A stretch of DNA of 64,000 bases from Candidatus Faeciplasma pullistercoris (GTDB taxonomy: Bacteria > Bacillota > Clostridia > Oscillospirales > Ruminococcaceae), in contig DVLL01000001.1 of the NCBI GenBank assembly GCA_018715525.1, forward strand, positions 21,761-85,760. Direction: 5' to 3'. Below are positions 17,666 to 26,393 of this stretch, piece by piece (position 1 is the first letter of the stretch; every line of letters starts with the position of its first letter). The translations under genes and the position numbers were made by a program. The notes under the pieces were generated by a model. That model made no database searches. It had not been told where the DNA came from and worked only from the letters and a program-made list of their open reading frames with translations.

Positions 17666-17695
17666 CGCCGGTTGATAAATTCAACCGGTGTTTTT
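17666..17695 (+). terminator. Intrinsic terminator between P1 and P2
   Basis: Arms CGCCGGTTGA (17666-17675) and TCAACCGGTG (17681-17690), one G-U pair, 5-nt loop, then TTTTT (17691-17695). Confidence 0.85.
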
Positions 17696-17724
17696 GTGTA
17701 TCTATCCGAAAATGCGCAAGGCAC

Positions 17725-17753
17725 TTGATTAATGAATCCAATTATGTTAAAAT
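17725..17753 (+). promoter_or_regulatory. Proximal promoter P2 of spo0A
   Basis: TTGATT (17725-17730), 17-nt spacer, TAAAAT (17748-17753). The flank CCGAAAATGCGCAAGGCAC resembles that of P1. Predicted leader about 68 nt. Confidence 0.6.
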
Positions 17754-17827
17754 ATGGAAAAAGGCTGATAGATTATTGAGTCAAACGCCTTAGATTATGT
17801 TAATATAATAGGATAAGGAGAATGTAC

Positions 17828-18610
17828 ATGACAAAAAAGCTGAAGATACTCATAGGTGACGATAGCGAGGAGTACGGTCAGAGATGCGCGCAGGAATTGC
17901 GCAGTATGGGATTTTTCTGCATCATAAGACCTAAAGACGGAGAGGTTATACTTGAGGCGATCAAGGATGAGGTGCCCGACGTAGTAGTCACTGACCTTTG
18001 GATGCCCAGATATGACGCCATTGAGCTTATACGCAGGACAAATAAGTCGGCGTCAAGCAAGCCAGTATTTATAGTGGCTGCTTCCTTCGACAATGAGTTT
18101 TCACTCCGTCAGGTGCTTCGCGAGGGCGCGGCGTACTGTATGGTAAAGCCGTTTGATTTTCGGATGCTGGGCGACAGAATAAATCAGATCATGGGATATG
18201 ATTTATTTGAGGAGCCTGCGCTTCCGTCGTCGGTTCACAATACTGCTCCCGACCTCGAGGTCATAGTTACTGAAATGATCCATCAGCTTGGCGTTCCCGC
18301 GCATATCAAGGGCTACCATTATCTCAGAATGGCTATCATGTATTCGGTTCAGGATCCTGAGATGCTTGAGAGTGTTACAAAGCTGATGTATCCGACTGTC
18401 GCCAAGCAGTTTTCCACCACTCCATCAAGAGTTGAGCGTGCGATTCGCCACGCGATAGAGATTGCGTGGGACAGAGGAGACATTGACATACTTAATTCCT
18501 TCTTCGGATATACTGTAAACACGGGCAAGGGCAAGCCTACAAATTCCGAGTTTATAGCTCTGATTGTCGATAAGATAAAGCTCAGATACAAAAAGACGGT
18601 TGCTGTTTGA
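17828..18610 (+). CDS. spo0A: Sporulation master regulator Spo0A
   Basis: Response regulator that commits the cell to sporulation by binding 0A boxes. The receiver domain (residues 1-120) has the acidic pair in LIGDDSEE, phospho-acceptor Asp56 in VVTDLWMP and Lys in MVKPFD. The C-terminal Spo0A domain is unmistakable: VTEMIHQLGVPAHIKGYHYL, then TTPSRVERAIRHAIEIAW, then NSFFGYTVN and KGKPTNSEFIA. Start ATG 17828 is chosen because AAGGAG lies 7 nt upstream; ATG 17822 is too close. Length of 260 residues is typical. The usual Firmicute neighbour spoIVB is absent upstream; an FN3 protein gene and a candidate RNA occupy that side. Confidence 0.97.
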   Translation: MTKKLKILIGDDSEEYGQRCAQELRSMGFFCIIRPKDGEVILEAIKDEVPDVVVTDLWMPRYDAIELIRRTNKSASSKPVFIVAASFDNEFSLRQVLREGAAYCMVKPFDFRMLGDRINQIMGYDLFEEPALPSSVHNTAPDLEVIVTEMIHQLGVPAHIKGYHYLRMAIMYSVQDPEMLESVTKLMYPTVAKQFSTTPSRVERAIRHAIEIAWDRGDIDILNSFFGYTVNTGKGKPTNSEFIALIVDKIKLRYKKTVAV

Positions 18611-18996
18611 GCTCATAGTGAAGGAGAATATTTACGCTTATGCCATAGCGCTCTCGGAATATTTTCGGGGGCGCATTTGTAATGTGAAATCAAGAAAGGT
18701 CTTAGCGTTATTAGCTGAAAAAATCGGCATGCAGCGGATAAAATTAAATATTTGGGCAATATACACTAATGACGACTGCATATATGGTGAAAAATGTACA
18801 TCGGGCGGAAGATTTTTTTGTTATTAGGGTAGCTTTTTATATTTTGATTGTGCTATAATAACGTCAGAGAGTCGCTCTTGGCTCTGTTCATGGGGCAGAA
18901 CATGCGGATTCAGGAACGATTGTTAATAGATAAATGTTTTATCTATAAAGGTCAGATTGAATTTTAGTCTTTAATTTTTCATTTATGGAGGTTAAC
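18611..18996 (+). promoter_or_regulatory. adhE upstream region: extended -10 promoter and inverted repeat
   Basis: 386 nt without a convincing gene. An extended -10 element, TGCTATAAT (18851-18859), has no good -35. Two short stem sequences (CAGAG/CTCTG and TGTTC/GAACA) lie at 18867-18903. TTGTTAA at 18920-18926 matches one half of the Rex consensus TTGTTAA-N4-TTAACAA, but the other half matches only 3 of 7. It merges with a 9-bp inverted repeat, ATAGATAAA/TTTATCTAT (18926-18946). Rex control of adhE is known in Firmicutes; here it is only suggestive. Confidence 0.4.
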
Positions 18997-21702
18997 ATGA
19001 CTGGTGAAAGAAAGAGTGTAGAAAGTGTCGAGAGACTCGAAGAAGTGATTGCGAGCGTAAGGGAGGCTCAGCGCAAGTACGCGACCTATACGCAGGAGCA
19101 GGTAGACAAGATTTTCCTTGCCGCCGCAACAGCAGCAAACAAGCAGAGAATACCTCTTGCGAAGCTCGCGGTAGAGGAAACCGGAATGGGCGTAGTAGAG
19201 GATAAGGTCATCAAGAACAACTACGCATCCGAGTACATCTACAATGCTTACAAGAACACCAAGACCTGCGGCGTAATCGAGGAGAACAAGGAGTACGGAA
19301 TCAAGAAGGTAGCGGAGCCTATCGGCGTAATAGCTGCAGTAATCCCCACCACCAACCCGACCTCAACCGCCATATTTAAGTGCCTTATCGCACTCAAGAC
19401 AAGAAACGCCATCATCATCAGCCCTCACCCCAGAGCAAAGAAGTGCACCATAGAGGCAGCGAAGATAGTTCTCGAGGCAGCTATCGAGGCAGGCGCTCCC
19501 GAGGGACTTATCGAGTGGATAGATGTTCCTTCCCTTGACATGACCAACACCCTCATGAAGGAGGCGGATATCATCCTTGCTACCGGAGGACCCGGAATGG
19601 TAAAGGCTGCTTATTCCTCAGGCAAGCCCGCCCTCGGCGTCGGCGCAGGAAACACTCCCGCAATAATCGACGACACCGCAGACGTAATCCTTGCCGTAAA
19701 CTCCATCATTCACTCCAAGACCTTCGACAACGGAATGATATGCGCATCAGAGCAGTCGGTAATCGCGGTTGACAGCATATACGACGCCGTCAAGAGAGAG
19801 TTTGCCTACAGAGGCTGCTATTTCCTCAAGGGCGATGAGCTGGATAAGGTAAGAAAGACAATAATCATCAACGGCTCTGTTAATGCAAAGATAGTCGGTC
19901 AGCCCGCAGCCAAGATAGCCGAGATATGCGGAATTACAGTTCCCGAGGGAACAAAGATCCTCATCGGCGAGGTTGAGAGCGTTGACATAAGCGAGGAGTT
20001 CGCTCACGAGAAGCTTTCTCCTGTACTTGCTATGTACCATGCTGCCGACTTTGAGGACGCTCTTTCCAAGGCAGAGCACCTTATTGCTGACGGCGGCTAT
20101 GGACACACCTCGTCGGTTTACCTCAACGTAACCACCTGCCAGGACAAGATCCACGAGTTCTATGAGAGAATGAAGACCTGCAGAGTCCTCATCAACACAC
20201 CCTCGTCTCAGGGCGGTATAGGCGACCTGTACAACTTCAAGCTTACTCCCTCGCTCACACTCGGCTGCGGCTCATGGGGCGGCAACTCGGTCAGCGAGAA
20301 CGTAGGAGTAAAGCACCTTTTGAACATCAAGACGGTAGCCGAGAGGAGAGAGAATATGCTTTGGTTCAGAGCACCTGAGAAGGTATATATCAAGAAGGGC
20401 TGCCTGCCTGTAGCGCTTGACGAGCTCAAGACTGTAATGGGCAAGAAGAGAGCCTTCATAGTAACTGACAGCTTCCTGTATCAGAACGGCTACACCAAGC
20501 CGATAACAGACAAGCTTGACGAGATGGGAATAGTACACACAACCTTCTTCGATGTAGCCCCCGATCCGACGCTCGCCAGCGCTAAGGCTGGAGCTGAGCA
20601 GATGAAGTCCTTTAAGCCCGACTGCATCATAGCTCTCGGCGGCGGAAGCGCTATGGACGCCGGCAAGATCATGTGGGTCCTTTACGAGCATCCCGAGGCT
20701 GACTTCATGGATATGGCGATGAGATTCATGGATATCCGCAAGAGAGTTTACACCTTCCCGAAGATGGGCGAAAAGGCTTACTTCATAGCTGTTCCCACAT
20801 CTGCCGGTACCGGTTCAGAGGTAACTCCTTTCGCGGTCATCACCGATGAGAAGAGCGGAGTCAAGTATCCTCTGGCTGATTATGAGCTTCTTCCCAACAT
20901 GGCGATAATCGACACAGACTTCCATATGTCTGCTCCGAGGGGACTTACCGCTGCATCAGGTATCGACGCCGTTACCCACGCTCTCGAGGCATACGCTTCC
21001 ATCATGGCTACCGACTACACCGACGGTCTTGCTATCCAGGCTCTCAAGAACATCTTCAAGTATCTCCCCGACGCGTATGACAACGGTCAGACCGACGCCA
21101 TAGCGAGAGAGAAGATGGCGAACGCGGCTACCATGGCCGGTATGGCGTTTGCAAACGCGTTCCTCGGCGTATGCCACTCCATGGCTCATAAGCTCGGCGC
21201 GTTCCACCACCTGCCTCACGGCGTAGCCAACGCTCTTATGATTGAAGAGGTCATCAGGTTCAACTCCTGCGAGACTCCCGCAAAGATGGGAACCTTCCCG
21301 CAGTATGATCACCCGCACGCAATGGCAAGATATGCCGAGATTGCTGACGCTCTCGGACTCGGCGGAAACACCGATGAGGAGAAGGTAGAGGCTCTTATCG
21401 GCGCCGTCAACGCTCTCAAGGAGAGAGTCGGCATCAAGAAGACCATCAAGGATTACGGCATAGACGAGCAGGACTTCCTCGACAGGCTCGACGCGATGAC
21501 CGAGCAGGCGTTCGACGACCAGTGCACAGGCGCTAACCCGAGATACCCGCTCATGAGCGAGATCAAGCAGATGTATCTCAACGCTTACTACGGAAAGCAC
21601 TTCACCGAGAAGAAGATGCCTTATGTAGACGACGAGTTTGCCAGCGCCGACGCTGATGCCAGCAAGCAGGCATACGCAAAGTCAAAGAGCAAGAGAAAGT
21701 AA
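18997..21702 (+). CDS. adhE: Bifunctional acetaldehyde-CoA/alcohol dehydrogenase AdhE
   Basis: Reduces acetyl-CoA to acetaldehyde and then ethanol, reoxidising two NADH. In 901 residues the aldehyde dehydrogenase domain (1 to about 440) has the catalytic Cys249 in NGMICASEQS. The iron-dependent alcohol dehydrogenase domain (about 455-880) has the nucleotide-binding GGGSAMDAGK and metal ligands in the blocks GIDAVTHALEAY and FLGVCHSMAHKLGAFHHLPHG. AdhE proteins form filaments (spirosomes). ATG 18997 is chosen because GGAGG lies 5 nt upstream; in-frame ATG 18985 contains that site. The gene consistently uses codons such as AAG for Lys and AGA for Arg, consistent with high expression. Confidence 0.97.
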   Translation: MTGERKSVESVERLEEVIASVREAQRKYATYTQEQVDKIFLAAATAANKQRIPLAKLAVEETGMGVVEDKVIKNNYASEYIYNAYKNTKTCGVIEENKEYGIKKVAEPIGVIAAVIPTTNPTSTAIFKCLIALKTRNAIIISPHPRAKKCTIEAAKIVLEAAIEAGAPEGLIEWIDVPSLDMTNTLMKEADIILATGGPGMVKAAYSSGKPALGVGAGNTPAIIDDTADVILAVNSIIHSKTFDNGMICASEQSVIAVDSIYDAVKREFAYRGCYFLKGDELDKVRKTIIINGSVNAKIVGQPAAKIAEICGITVPEGTKILIGEVESVDISEEFAHEKLSPVLAMYHAADFEDALSKAEHLIADGGYGHTSSVYLNVTTCQDKIHEFYERMKTCRVLINTPSSQGGIGDLYNFKLTPSLTLGCGSWGGNSVSENVGVKHLLNIKTVAERRENMLWFRAPEKVYIKKGCLPVALDELKTVMGKKRAFIVTDSFLYQNGYTKPITDKLDEMGIVHTTFFDVAPDPTLASAKAGAEQMKSFKPDCIIALGGGSAMDAGKIMWVLYEHPEADFMDMAMRFMDIRKRVYTFPKMGEKAYFIAVPTSAGTGSEVTPFAVITDEKSGVKYPLADYELLPNMAIIDTDFHMSAPRGLTAASGIDAVTHALEAYASIMATDYTDGLAIQALKNIFKYLPDAYDNGQTDAIAREKMANAATMAGMAFANAFLGVCHSMAHKLGAFHHLPHGVANALMIEEVIRFNSCETPAKMGTFPQYDHPHAMARYAEIADALGLGGNTDEEKVEALIGAVNALKERVGIKKTIKDYGIDEQDFLDRLDAMTEQAFDDQCTGANPRYPLMSEIKQMYLNAYYGKHFTEKKMPYVDDEFASADADASKQAYAKSKSKRK

Positions 21703-21741
21703 TCAAACGACATCAAAATATGAGGGAGGGTAATTAGTAAT

Positions 21742-22494
21742 ATGAATCTTACAAATGTGATTGCTGAACGCAAGAATAAAGTTATATACCGTGACGGCGA
21801 CCTTTGCTACAAGGTGTTCGATTCCGATTATTCCAAGGCTGATATCCTCAACGAAGCCCTCAACCAGGCAAGAGTAGAGGAGACGGGTCTCAACATCCCC
21901 AAGATCAAGAGCATCACCACCGTAGACGGCGGCAAGTGGGCTATCGTCACCGACTTCATCGAGGGTAAGACGCTTGCCCAGCTTATGGAGGAGGATCCTG
22001 ACAATAAGGATAAGTATCTTGACTACTTTGTTAACCTTCAGCTTGACGTATGCTCGAAGAAATGCCCGCTGCTGACCAAGCTCAGGGACAAGATGAACCG
22101 CAAGATCAACCTCACCGATTTTGACGCCACCACTCGCTATGAGCTTCACACAAGACTTGACGGTATGCCAAAGCACGACAAGCTCTGCCACGGCGACTTC
22201 AACCCTTCGAACATCATAATCACCGCAGACGGAGCTCCTTATATCCTCGACTGGGCTCACGCGACCCAGGGCAACGCCTCCGCGGACGCCGCGAGGACAT
22301 ATCTTCTGTTCTGGCTCAACGGCGATATCGAAACTGCCAAGAAGTACCTTGACCTGTTCTGCAAGAAGAGCGATACCGCAAAGCAGTATGTTCAGAAGTG
22401 GATGCCTATCGTAGCCGCTTCTCAGTCGGTAAAGGGCAACGAGAAGGAAATCGAATTCCTCCGCTCCTGGGTAGACGTAGTAGACTACGAGTAA
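21742..22494 (+). CDS. Aminoglycoside phosphotransferase-fold kinase (APH family)
   Basis: Small-molecule kinase of 250 residues with the APH/choline-kinase fold. The catalytic loop is CHGDFNPSNII (about residues 152-162) and the metal-binding Asp follows in YILDWAHATQG. The N-lobe has DLCYKVF and AIVTDFIEGKTL. The true substrate could be an aminoglycoside, a thiamine or choline-type metabolite, or something else; sequence alone does not decide it. It follows adhE by 39 nt without a terminator and ends at a strong hairpin, so it is probably co-transcribed with adhE, a pairing I cannot explain. Confidence 0.8.
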   Translation: MNLTNVIAERKNKVIYRDGDLCYKVFDSDYSKADILNEALNQARVEETGLNIPKIKSITTVDGGKWAIVTDFIEGKTLAQLMEEDPDNKDKYLDYFVNLQLDVCSKKCPLLTKLRDKMNRKINLTDFDATTRYELHTRLDGMPKHDKLCHGDFNPSNIIITADGAPYILDWAHATQGNASADAARTYLLFWLNGDIETAKKYLDLFCKKSDTAKQYVQKWMPIVAASQSVKGNEKEIEFLRSWVDVVDYE

Positions 22495-22554
22495 TCTGCT
22501 GTCAGGCGAGACTGAAAATATTCGCTTCGGTCTTTTGAGCAGCGTATGAAATCG

Positions 22555-22586
22555 GAGCGCTCCGGGGTTTTCCGGGGCGCTCTTTT
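22555..22586 (+). terminator. Terminator after the APH-family gene
   Basis: Arms GAGCGCTCCGG (22555-22565) and CCGGGGCGCTC (22572-22582, one mismatch), then TTTT. Confidence 0.8.
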
Positions 22587-22620
22587 CGCGGGTTTTCGCT
22601 CTTATTTGAGCGAGTGAATG

Positions 22621-22649
22621 TTGACATGGACAGCCTTATCTGATATAAT
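22621..22649 (+). promoter_or_regulatory. Promoter of the pyrimidine operon
   Basis: Perfect consensus: TTGACA (22621-22626), 17-nt spacer, TATAAT (22644-22649). It predicts a leader of about 113 nt before pyrC. Confidence 0.85.
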
Positions 22650-22684
22650 TTAATCGTCTGAAATTAAGATTTATAGGGGCTTTT

Positions 22685-22746
22685 CCGCCGCTTCAAGCCG
22701 CCTGCGCAGGCTGTATATTTACAGGCGGCGTCAGGCTTAACGGCGG
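22685..22746 (+). promoter_or_regulatory. Structured leader of the pyr operon
   Basis: Inner stem GCCGCCTG/CAGGCGGC (22697-22704 with 22722-22729). An outer pairing, CCGCCG (22685-22690) with CGGCGG (22741-22746) plus AAGCC/GGCTT (22695-22699 with 22734-22738), competes with it. A third option is the 12-nt palindrome GCCTGCGCAGGC (22700-22711 region). The structure ends just before the GAGGAGG site and has no T-run, so translational control fits better than transcription attenuation. No PyrR-binding consensus was recognised. Confidence 0.45.
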
Positions 22747-22768
22747 CTGACAGTGAGGAGGTTCTCCG

Positions 22769-23980
22769 ATGCAGTTTTCAAATGTTAAGGCGATATACAC
22801 CGAATCGATAAAGGATACCGCGCTTGAAATGCTGTCTTGCGAGGGCTTATTGCCCTCGGAATCAGACGGCTATATTATAGTTCCCGGACTTTGTGATGTT
22901 CATGTGCATTTCAGAGAGCCGGGTTTTTCATATAAAGAGACGATAAAAACAGGCTCGGCGGCAGCGGCGAGGGGCGGATATACCGCCGTGTGCACAATGC
23001 CTAATCTGAATCCCGTGCCGGACAGCCGAGAGCACCTCGAGACTGAGCTTGAGATAATCAGGCGGGACGCTATGGTGCGGGTGCTGCCCTACGGCGCGAT
23101 AACTGTGGGCGAAAAGGGCGAGGAGCTTTCCGACATGGACGGCGTTGCCGAATACGTCTGCGGATTTTCGGACGACGGCAGGGGAGTGCAGAGCGAGGAT
23201 ATGATGCGCCGCGCGATGATAAAGGCTAAGAGCCTCGGGAAAATAATAGCCGCGCACTGCGAGGTAAATTCTCTTCTTAACGGCGGATACATACATGACG
23301 GAGCCTACGCGAGGGTGCACGGTCACAGGGGAATATCCTCTGAAAGCGAGTACAGGCAGATAGAAAGGGATCTGAGGCTCGCCAAGGAGACCGGCTGCCG
23401 GTATCATGTCTGCCATATATCGGCAAAGGAGAGCGTTGAGCTGATAAGGCGGGCGAAGCGTGACGGGGTTGACGTCACCTGCGAGACGGGTCCGCACTAT
23501 CTCACACTCTGCGAGGACGACCTTATGGAGGACGGGCGCTTCAAGATGAACCCGCCTCTGCGCTCGGCTGAGGACAGAGCGGCGCTCATCGAGGGGATAA
23601 TCGACGGAACCATAGACATGATAGCGACCGACCATGCTCCGCACAGCGCGGAGGAAAAGTCACGCGGGCTTGAAAAGAGTCTCATGGGGGTAGTAGGGCT
23701 TGAGACGGCGTTCGCCGAGCTTTATACGAGGCTGGTCTGCGGCGGAGTGATAACGCTTGAAAGACTGGTTGAGCTTATGAGCCTCAACCCGAGGAAGAGG
23801 TTCGGGATACCCTCAGGCAGCGATTTCGCCGTGTTTGAGGCCACAAAGCCCTACCGGGTGGAGCCCCGGGAGTTTTTGTCGATGGGAAGAGCAACGCCGT
23901 TTGCGGGCGATACGGTCATGGGAAGATGCGTGATGACGGTGTGCGGCGGCAGAGCCGTGTACATAGACAAGCGCGGATAA
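22769..23980 (+). CDS. pyrC: Dihydroorotase
   Basis: Third step of pyrimidine synthesis: cyclises carbamoyl aspartate to dihydroorotate. The 403-residue product is a type I dihydroorotase with metal ligands in DVHVHFREPG (about residues 47-56), further His in HCEVNSL and YHVCHISAKES, and the catalytic Asp in MIATDHAPHS. First gene of the pyr operon, with a GAGGAGG ribosome site, 13 nt before pyrK. Confidence 0.95.
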   Translation: MQFSNVKAIYTESIKDTALEMLSCEGLLPSESDGYIIVPGLCDVHVHFREPGFSYKETIKTGSAAAARGGYTAVCTMPNLNPVPDSREHLETELEIIRRDAMVRVLPYGAITVGEKGEELSDMDGVAEYVCGFSDDGRGVQSEDMMRRAMIKAKSLGKIIAAHCEVNSLLNGGYIHDGAYARVHGHRGISSESEYRQIERDLRLAKETGCRYHVCHISAKESVELIRRAKRDGVDVTCETGPHYLTLCEDDLMEDGRFKMNPPLRSAEDRAALIEGIIDGTIDMIATDHAPHSAEEKSRGLEKSLMGVVGLETAFAELYTRLVCGGVITLERLVELMSLNPRKRFGIPSGSDFAVFEATKPYRVEPREFLSMGRATPFAGDTVMGRCVMTVCGGRAVYIDKRG

Positions 23981-23993
23981 ATTCGGAGGAAAG

Positions 23994-24734
23994 ATGAAAC
24001 AGGTAATTTACACCGTAAAATCAAACGATAAAATAGCTGCTGACGTTTACAGGATGAGCCTTGCGGGAGACACGTCCGCGCTCAGCACGCCGGGGCAGTT
24101 TATCAACATACGCCTTTCGGGCTTTTATTTAAGAAGACCTATATCGGTATGCGATTATGACTCGGACGGAATGGTGATCATATACAAGGTCGTAGGAGGC
24201 GGCACCGAGGTGATGAGCAGGCTTGCGCCCGGAGCGCAGCTTGATACGCTGAGCGGTCTTGGAAACGGCTTTGACAGTTCTAAAAGCGGGGACAAGCCTT
24301 TGCTTGTCGGAGGAGGAGTAGGAGTGCCTCCGATGTACGGCTTGTGCCGCAGGCTTGCCGCGGAGGGAAAAAAGCCTACCGTTGTCTTAGGCTTCAACAG
24401 CTATGGCGACGTCTTTTACGAGCAGGAGTTCAAGGAGCTGGGAGCGGATGTGCGCGTAGCGACCGCCGACGGAAGCTGCGGAGCCAAGGGGTTTGTAACC
24501 GACGTCATCGGCGGACTGGATTACAGCTTCTTCTACGCCTGCGGTCCCGAGCCGATGTTCAGGGCTATGAGCAGGGTGATGAAGACAGGCGGGCAGTACA
24601 GCTTTGAGGAGAGGATGGGCTGCGGCTTCGGGGCGTGCATGGGCTGCTCCTGCAAAACCCTCGCCGGCAACAAGCGTATATGCCGCGAGGGACCGGTCAT
24701 GAACAGCGAAGAGATAATATGGGACAGGAAATGA
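23994..24734 (+). CDS. pyrK: Dihydroorotate dehydrogenase electron-transfer subunit PyrK
   Basis: FAD/2Fe-2S subunit that passes electrons from PyrD to NAD. The 246-residue product has a ferredoxin-reductase-like FAD domain (FYLRRPISVCDYD) and an NAD domain (LLVGGGVGVPPMYGL). The C-terminal iron-sulfur ligand set is in MGCGFGACMGCSC and the Cys of RICREGPV. Sits between pyrC and pyrD, as expected for an NAD-dependent type 1B enzyme. Confidence 0.95.
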   Translation: MKQVIYTVKSNDKIAADVYRMSLAGDTSALSTPGQFINIRLSGFYLRRPISVCDYDSDGMVIIYKVVGGGTEVMSRLAPGAQLDTLSGLGNGFDSSKSGDKPLLVGGGVGVPPMYGLCRRLAAEGKKPTVVLGFNSYGDVFYEQEFKELGADVRVATADGSCGAKGFVTDVIGGLDYSFFYACGPEPMFRAMSRVMKTGGQYSFEERMGCGFGACMGCSCKTLAGNKRICREGPVMNSEEIIWDRK

Positions 24735-24750
24735 CAAAAGGAGGCAGGAC

Positions 24751-25668
24751 ATGGACAGACTCAGGGTTAACCTTTGCGGCTTGGAGATAGACAATCCGGT
24801 CATTCCCGCGAGCGGCACGTTCGGCTACGGCTACGAGTTCGCCGAAATTTACGATATAAACATACTCGGCACGTTTTCCTTCAAGGGAACTACCCGCGAC
24901 CCACGCTTCGGGAATCCGACTCCCCGAATCGCGGAGTGCACTGCGGGCATGATAAACGCGGTGGGATTACAGAACCCCGGAGTGGACAAGGTCATCTCGG
25001 AGGAGCTTCCGAAGATGAAAAAGGTATTTTCAAAGAAGGTTATGGCGAACGTAAGCGGCTTTTCGGTGGCGGATTACGCTTACACCTGCCAAAGGCTTGA
25101 CGAGTGTCCGGAGGTCGGCTGGCTGGAGGTAAATGTGAGCTGCCCGAATGTCCACGGCGGCGGCATGAGCTTCGGAACAGATCCCGGCTCGGCGGCGGAG
25201 GTGACGCGCGCCGTAAAGGCGGTCACAAAAAAGCCGGTCATAATCAAGCTTTCTCCGAATGTTACCGACATAGTCCCGATAGCCAAGGCGTGCGAGGACG
25301 CGGGAGCTGACGGCATAAGCCTTATAAACACGCTTTTGGGCATGAGGATAAGCCTAAAGACCAAAAAGCCGATAATAGCCAACAAAATGGGAGGCTTTTC
25401 GGGACCGGCGGTGTTCCCGGTAGCGCTGAGAATGGTTTATCAGGTCTACGAGGCGGTGAAGATACCGGTAGTAGGCATGGGCGGCGTTTCGAGCGCTGAG
25501 GACGTAATAGAGATGATGCTCGCGGGAGCGTCGGCTGTGGAGGTAGGAGCGGCGAACCTTGTCGAGCCTACGGTATGCCCCAGGATAATAAGCGAGCTGC
25601 CCGCAGCTATGGATAAGTACGGAATAAAAAATCTTAAGGATATAATAGGAGGAGCGCACAATGGGTAA
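24751..25668 (+). CDS. pyrD: Dihydroorotate dehydrogenase catalytic subunit (type 1B)
   Basis: Oxidises dihydroorotate to orotate with FMN, working with PyrK. The 305-residue product has the N-terminal family motif NPVIPASGTFGYG, the catalytic Cys in VNVSCPNVHGGG, the substrate region LINTLLGMRI and the FMN phosphate site GMGGVSSAEDV. Cys rather than Ser as the catalytic base, plus the adjacent pyrK, marks class 1B. The last 8 nt overlap pyrF. Confidence 0.95.
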   Translation: MDRLRVNLCGLEIDNPVIPASGTFGYGYEFAEIYDINILGTFSFKGTTRDPRFGNPTPRIAECTAGMINAVGLQNPGVDKVISEELPKMKKVFSKKVMANVSGFSVADYAYTCQRLDECPEVGWLEVNVSCPNVHGGGMSFGTDPGSAAEVTRAVKAVTKKPVIIKLSPNVTDIVPIAKACEDAGADGISLINTLLGMRISLKTKKPIIANKMGGFSGPAVFPVALRMVYQVYEAVKIPVVGMGGVSSAEDVIEMMLAGASAVEVGAANLVEPTVCPRIISELPAAMDKYGIKNLKDIIGGAHNG

Positions 25669-26365
25669 GGACGTAATAGTCGCCTGCGATTTTTCGTCTA
25701 AGGAGCAGGTGATGAGCTTTCTTGACAGGTTTGACGGCTGCGTCAGGAAGCCGTTTGTAAAAATAGGCATGGAGCTTTTCTATGCGGAGGGACCCGGGAT
25801 AGTCAGGGACATAAAGTCGAGAGGGCATAAGATCTTTCTCGATTTGAAGCTTCACGATATCCCGAATACGGTCAAGAAGGCGATGAGCGTTTTGTCTGGG
25901 CTCGATGTCGATATGTGCAACCTTCACGCCGCGGGAACAAAGGCGATGATGACCGCCGCTCTGGAGGGACTTACCCGCCCGGACGGCACAAGACCTATTC
26001 TCATAGCGGTGACGATGCTCACCTCTACCGACCAGCGTGCGATGGAGGAGGATCTTCTCATAAAGGAGGATATCGCCGATGTTGTGATGCACTACGCCCG
26101 CAACGCTAAGGAGTGCGGACTTGACGGAGTGGTCTGCTCGCCGCTTGAGGCGCAGAAGGTACACGCCGCCTGCGGCAATGAGTTCCTTACGGTGACTCCC
26201 GGAGTCAGGTTCGCTGACTCGGACAAGGGAGACCAGAAGAGGGTAATGACCCCCGAGGAGGCTAAGAAAATAGGCTCTGACTACATTGTGGTGGGCAGAC
26301 CTATAACCGCGGCAGCCGACCCGGTGGCTGCGTACGAAAGATGCGTAAGAGAATTTGTCGGATGA
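25661..26365 (+). CDS. pyrF: Orotidine 5'-phosphate decarboxylase
   Basis: Decarboxylates OMP to UMP, the last step of the pathway. The 234-residue product has the active-site motif FLDLKLHDIPNT (about residues 58-69, with the Asp-Lys-Asp charged network) and the phosphate-binding region VVGRPITAAADP at the C-terminus. It overlaps pyrD by 8 nt. Confidence 0.95.
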   Translation: MGKDVIVACDFSSKEQVMSFLDRFDGCVRKPFVKIGMELFYAEGPGIVRDIKSRGHKIFLDLKLHDIPNTVKKAMSVLSGLDVDMCNLHAAGTKAMMTAALEGLTRPDGTRPILIAVTMLTSTDQRAMEEDLLIKEDIADVVMHYARNAKECGLDGVVCSPLEAQKVHAACGNEFLTVTPGVRFADSDKGDQKRVMTPEEAKKIGSDYIVVGRPITAAADPVAAYERCVREFVG

Positions 26366-26393
26366 GCTTTGAGCAAGGAAAGGAAGTTGTAAT

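Larger units (their letters stand above)
17409..17695 (+). ncRNA. Candidate non-coding RNA upstream of spo0A
   Basis: A region of about 287 nt runs from promoter P1 to an intrinsic terminator, with no convincing coding frame (the only short frame, starting near 17435, has no ribosome site). The 5' half can fold into a branched structure: CCGGCA (about 17453) can pair with TGCCGG (about 17536), enclosing two stems, GCTGCAA/TTGCGGC and GCATATT/AGTATGC. It could instead be a long spo0A leader with an attenuator. No known RNA family was recognised; 6S RNA was considered but not supported. Confidence 0.35.

Noticed and set aside
17409..17695. 6S, tmRNA, SRP RNA or RNase P RNA
   Set aside because: None of their hallmark sequences or structures could be recognised by eye, so only a candidate ncRNA is reported.
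18600..18827. 75-residue frame overlapping the 3' end of spo0A
   Set aside because: It starts inside spo0A, has no clear ribosome site and no recognisable motif.
21742..22494. Aminoglycoside resistance gene
   Set aside because: The APH fold is shared by many metabolic kinases, and there is no mobile-element or resistance context, so resistance is not claimed.
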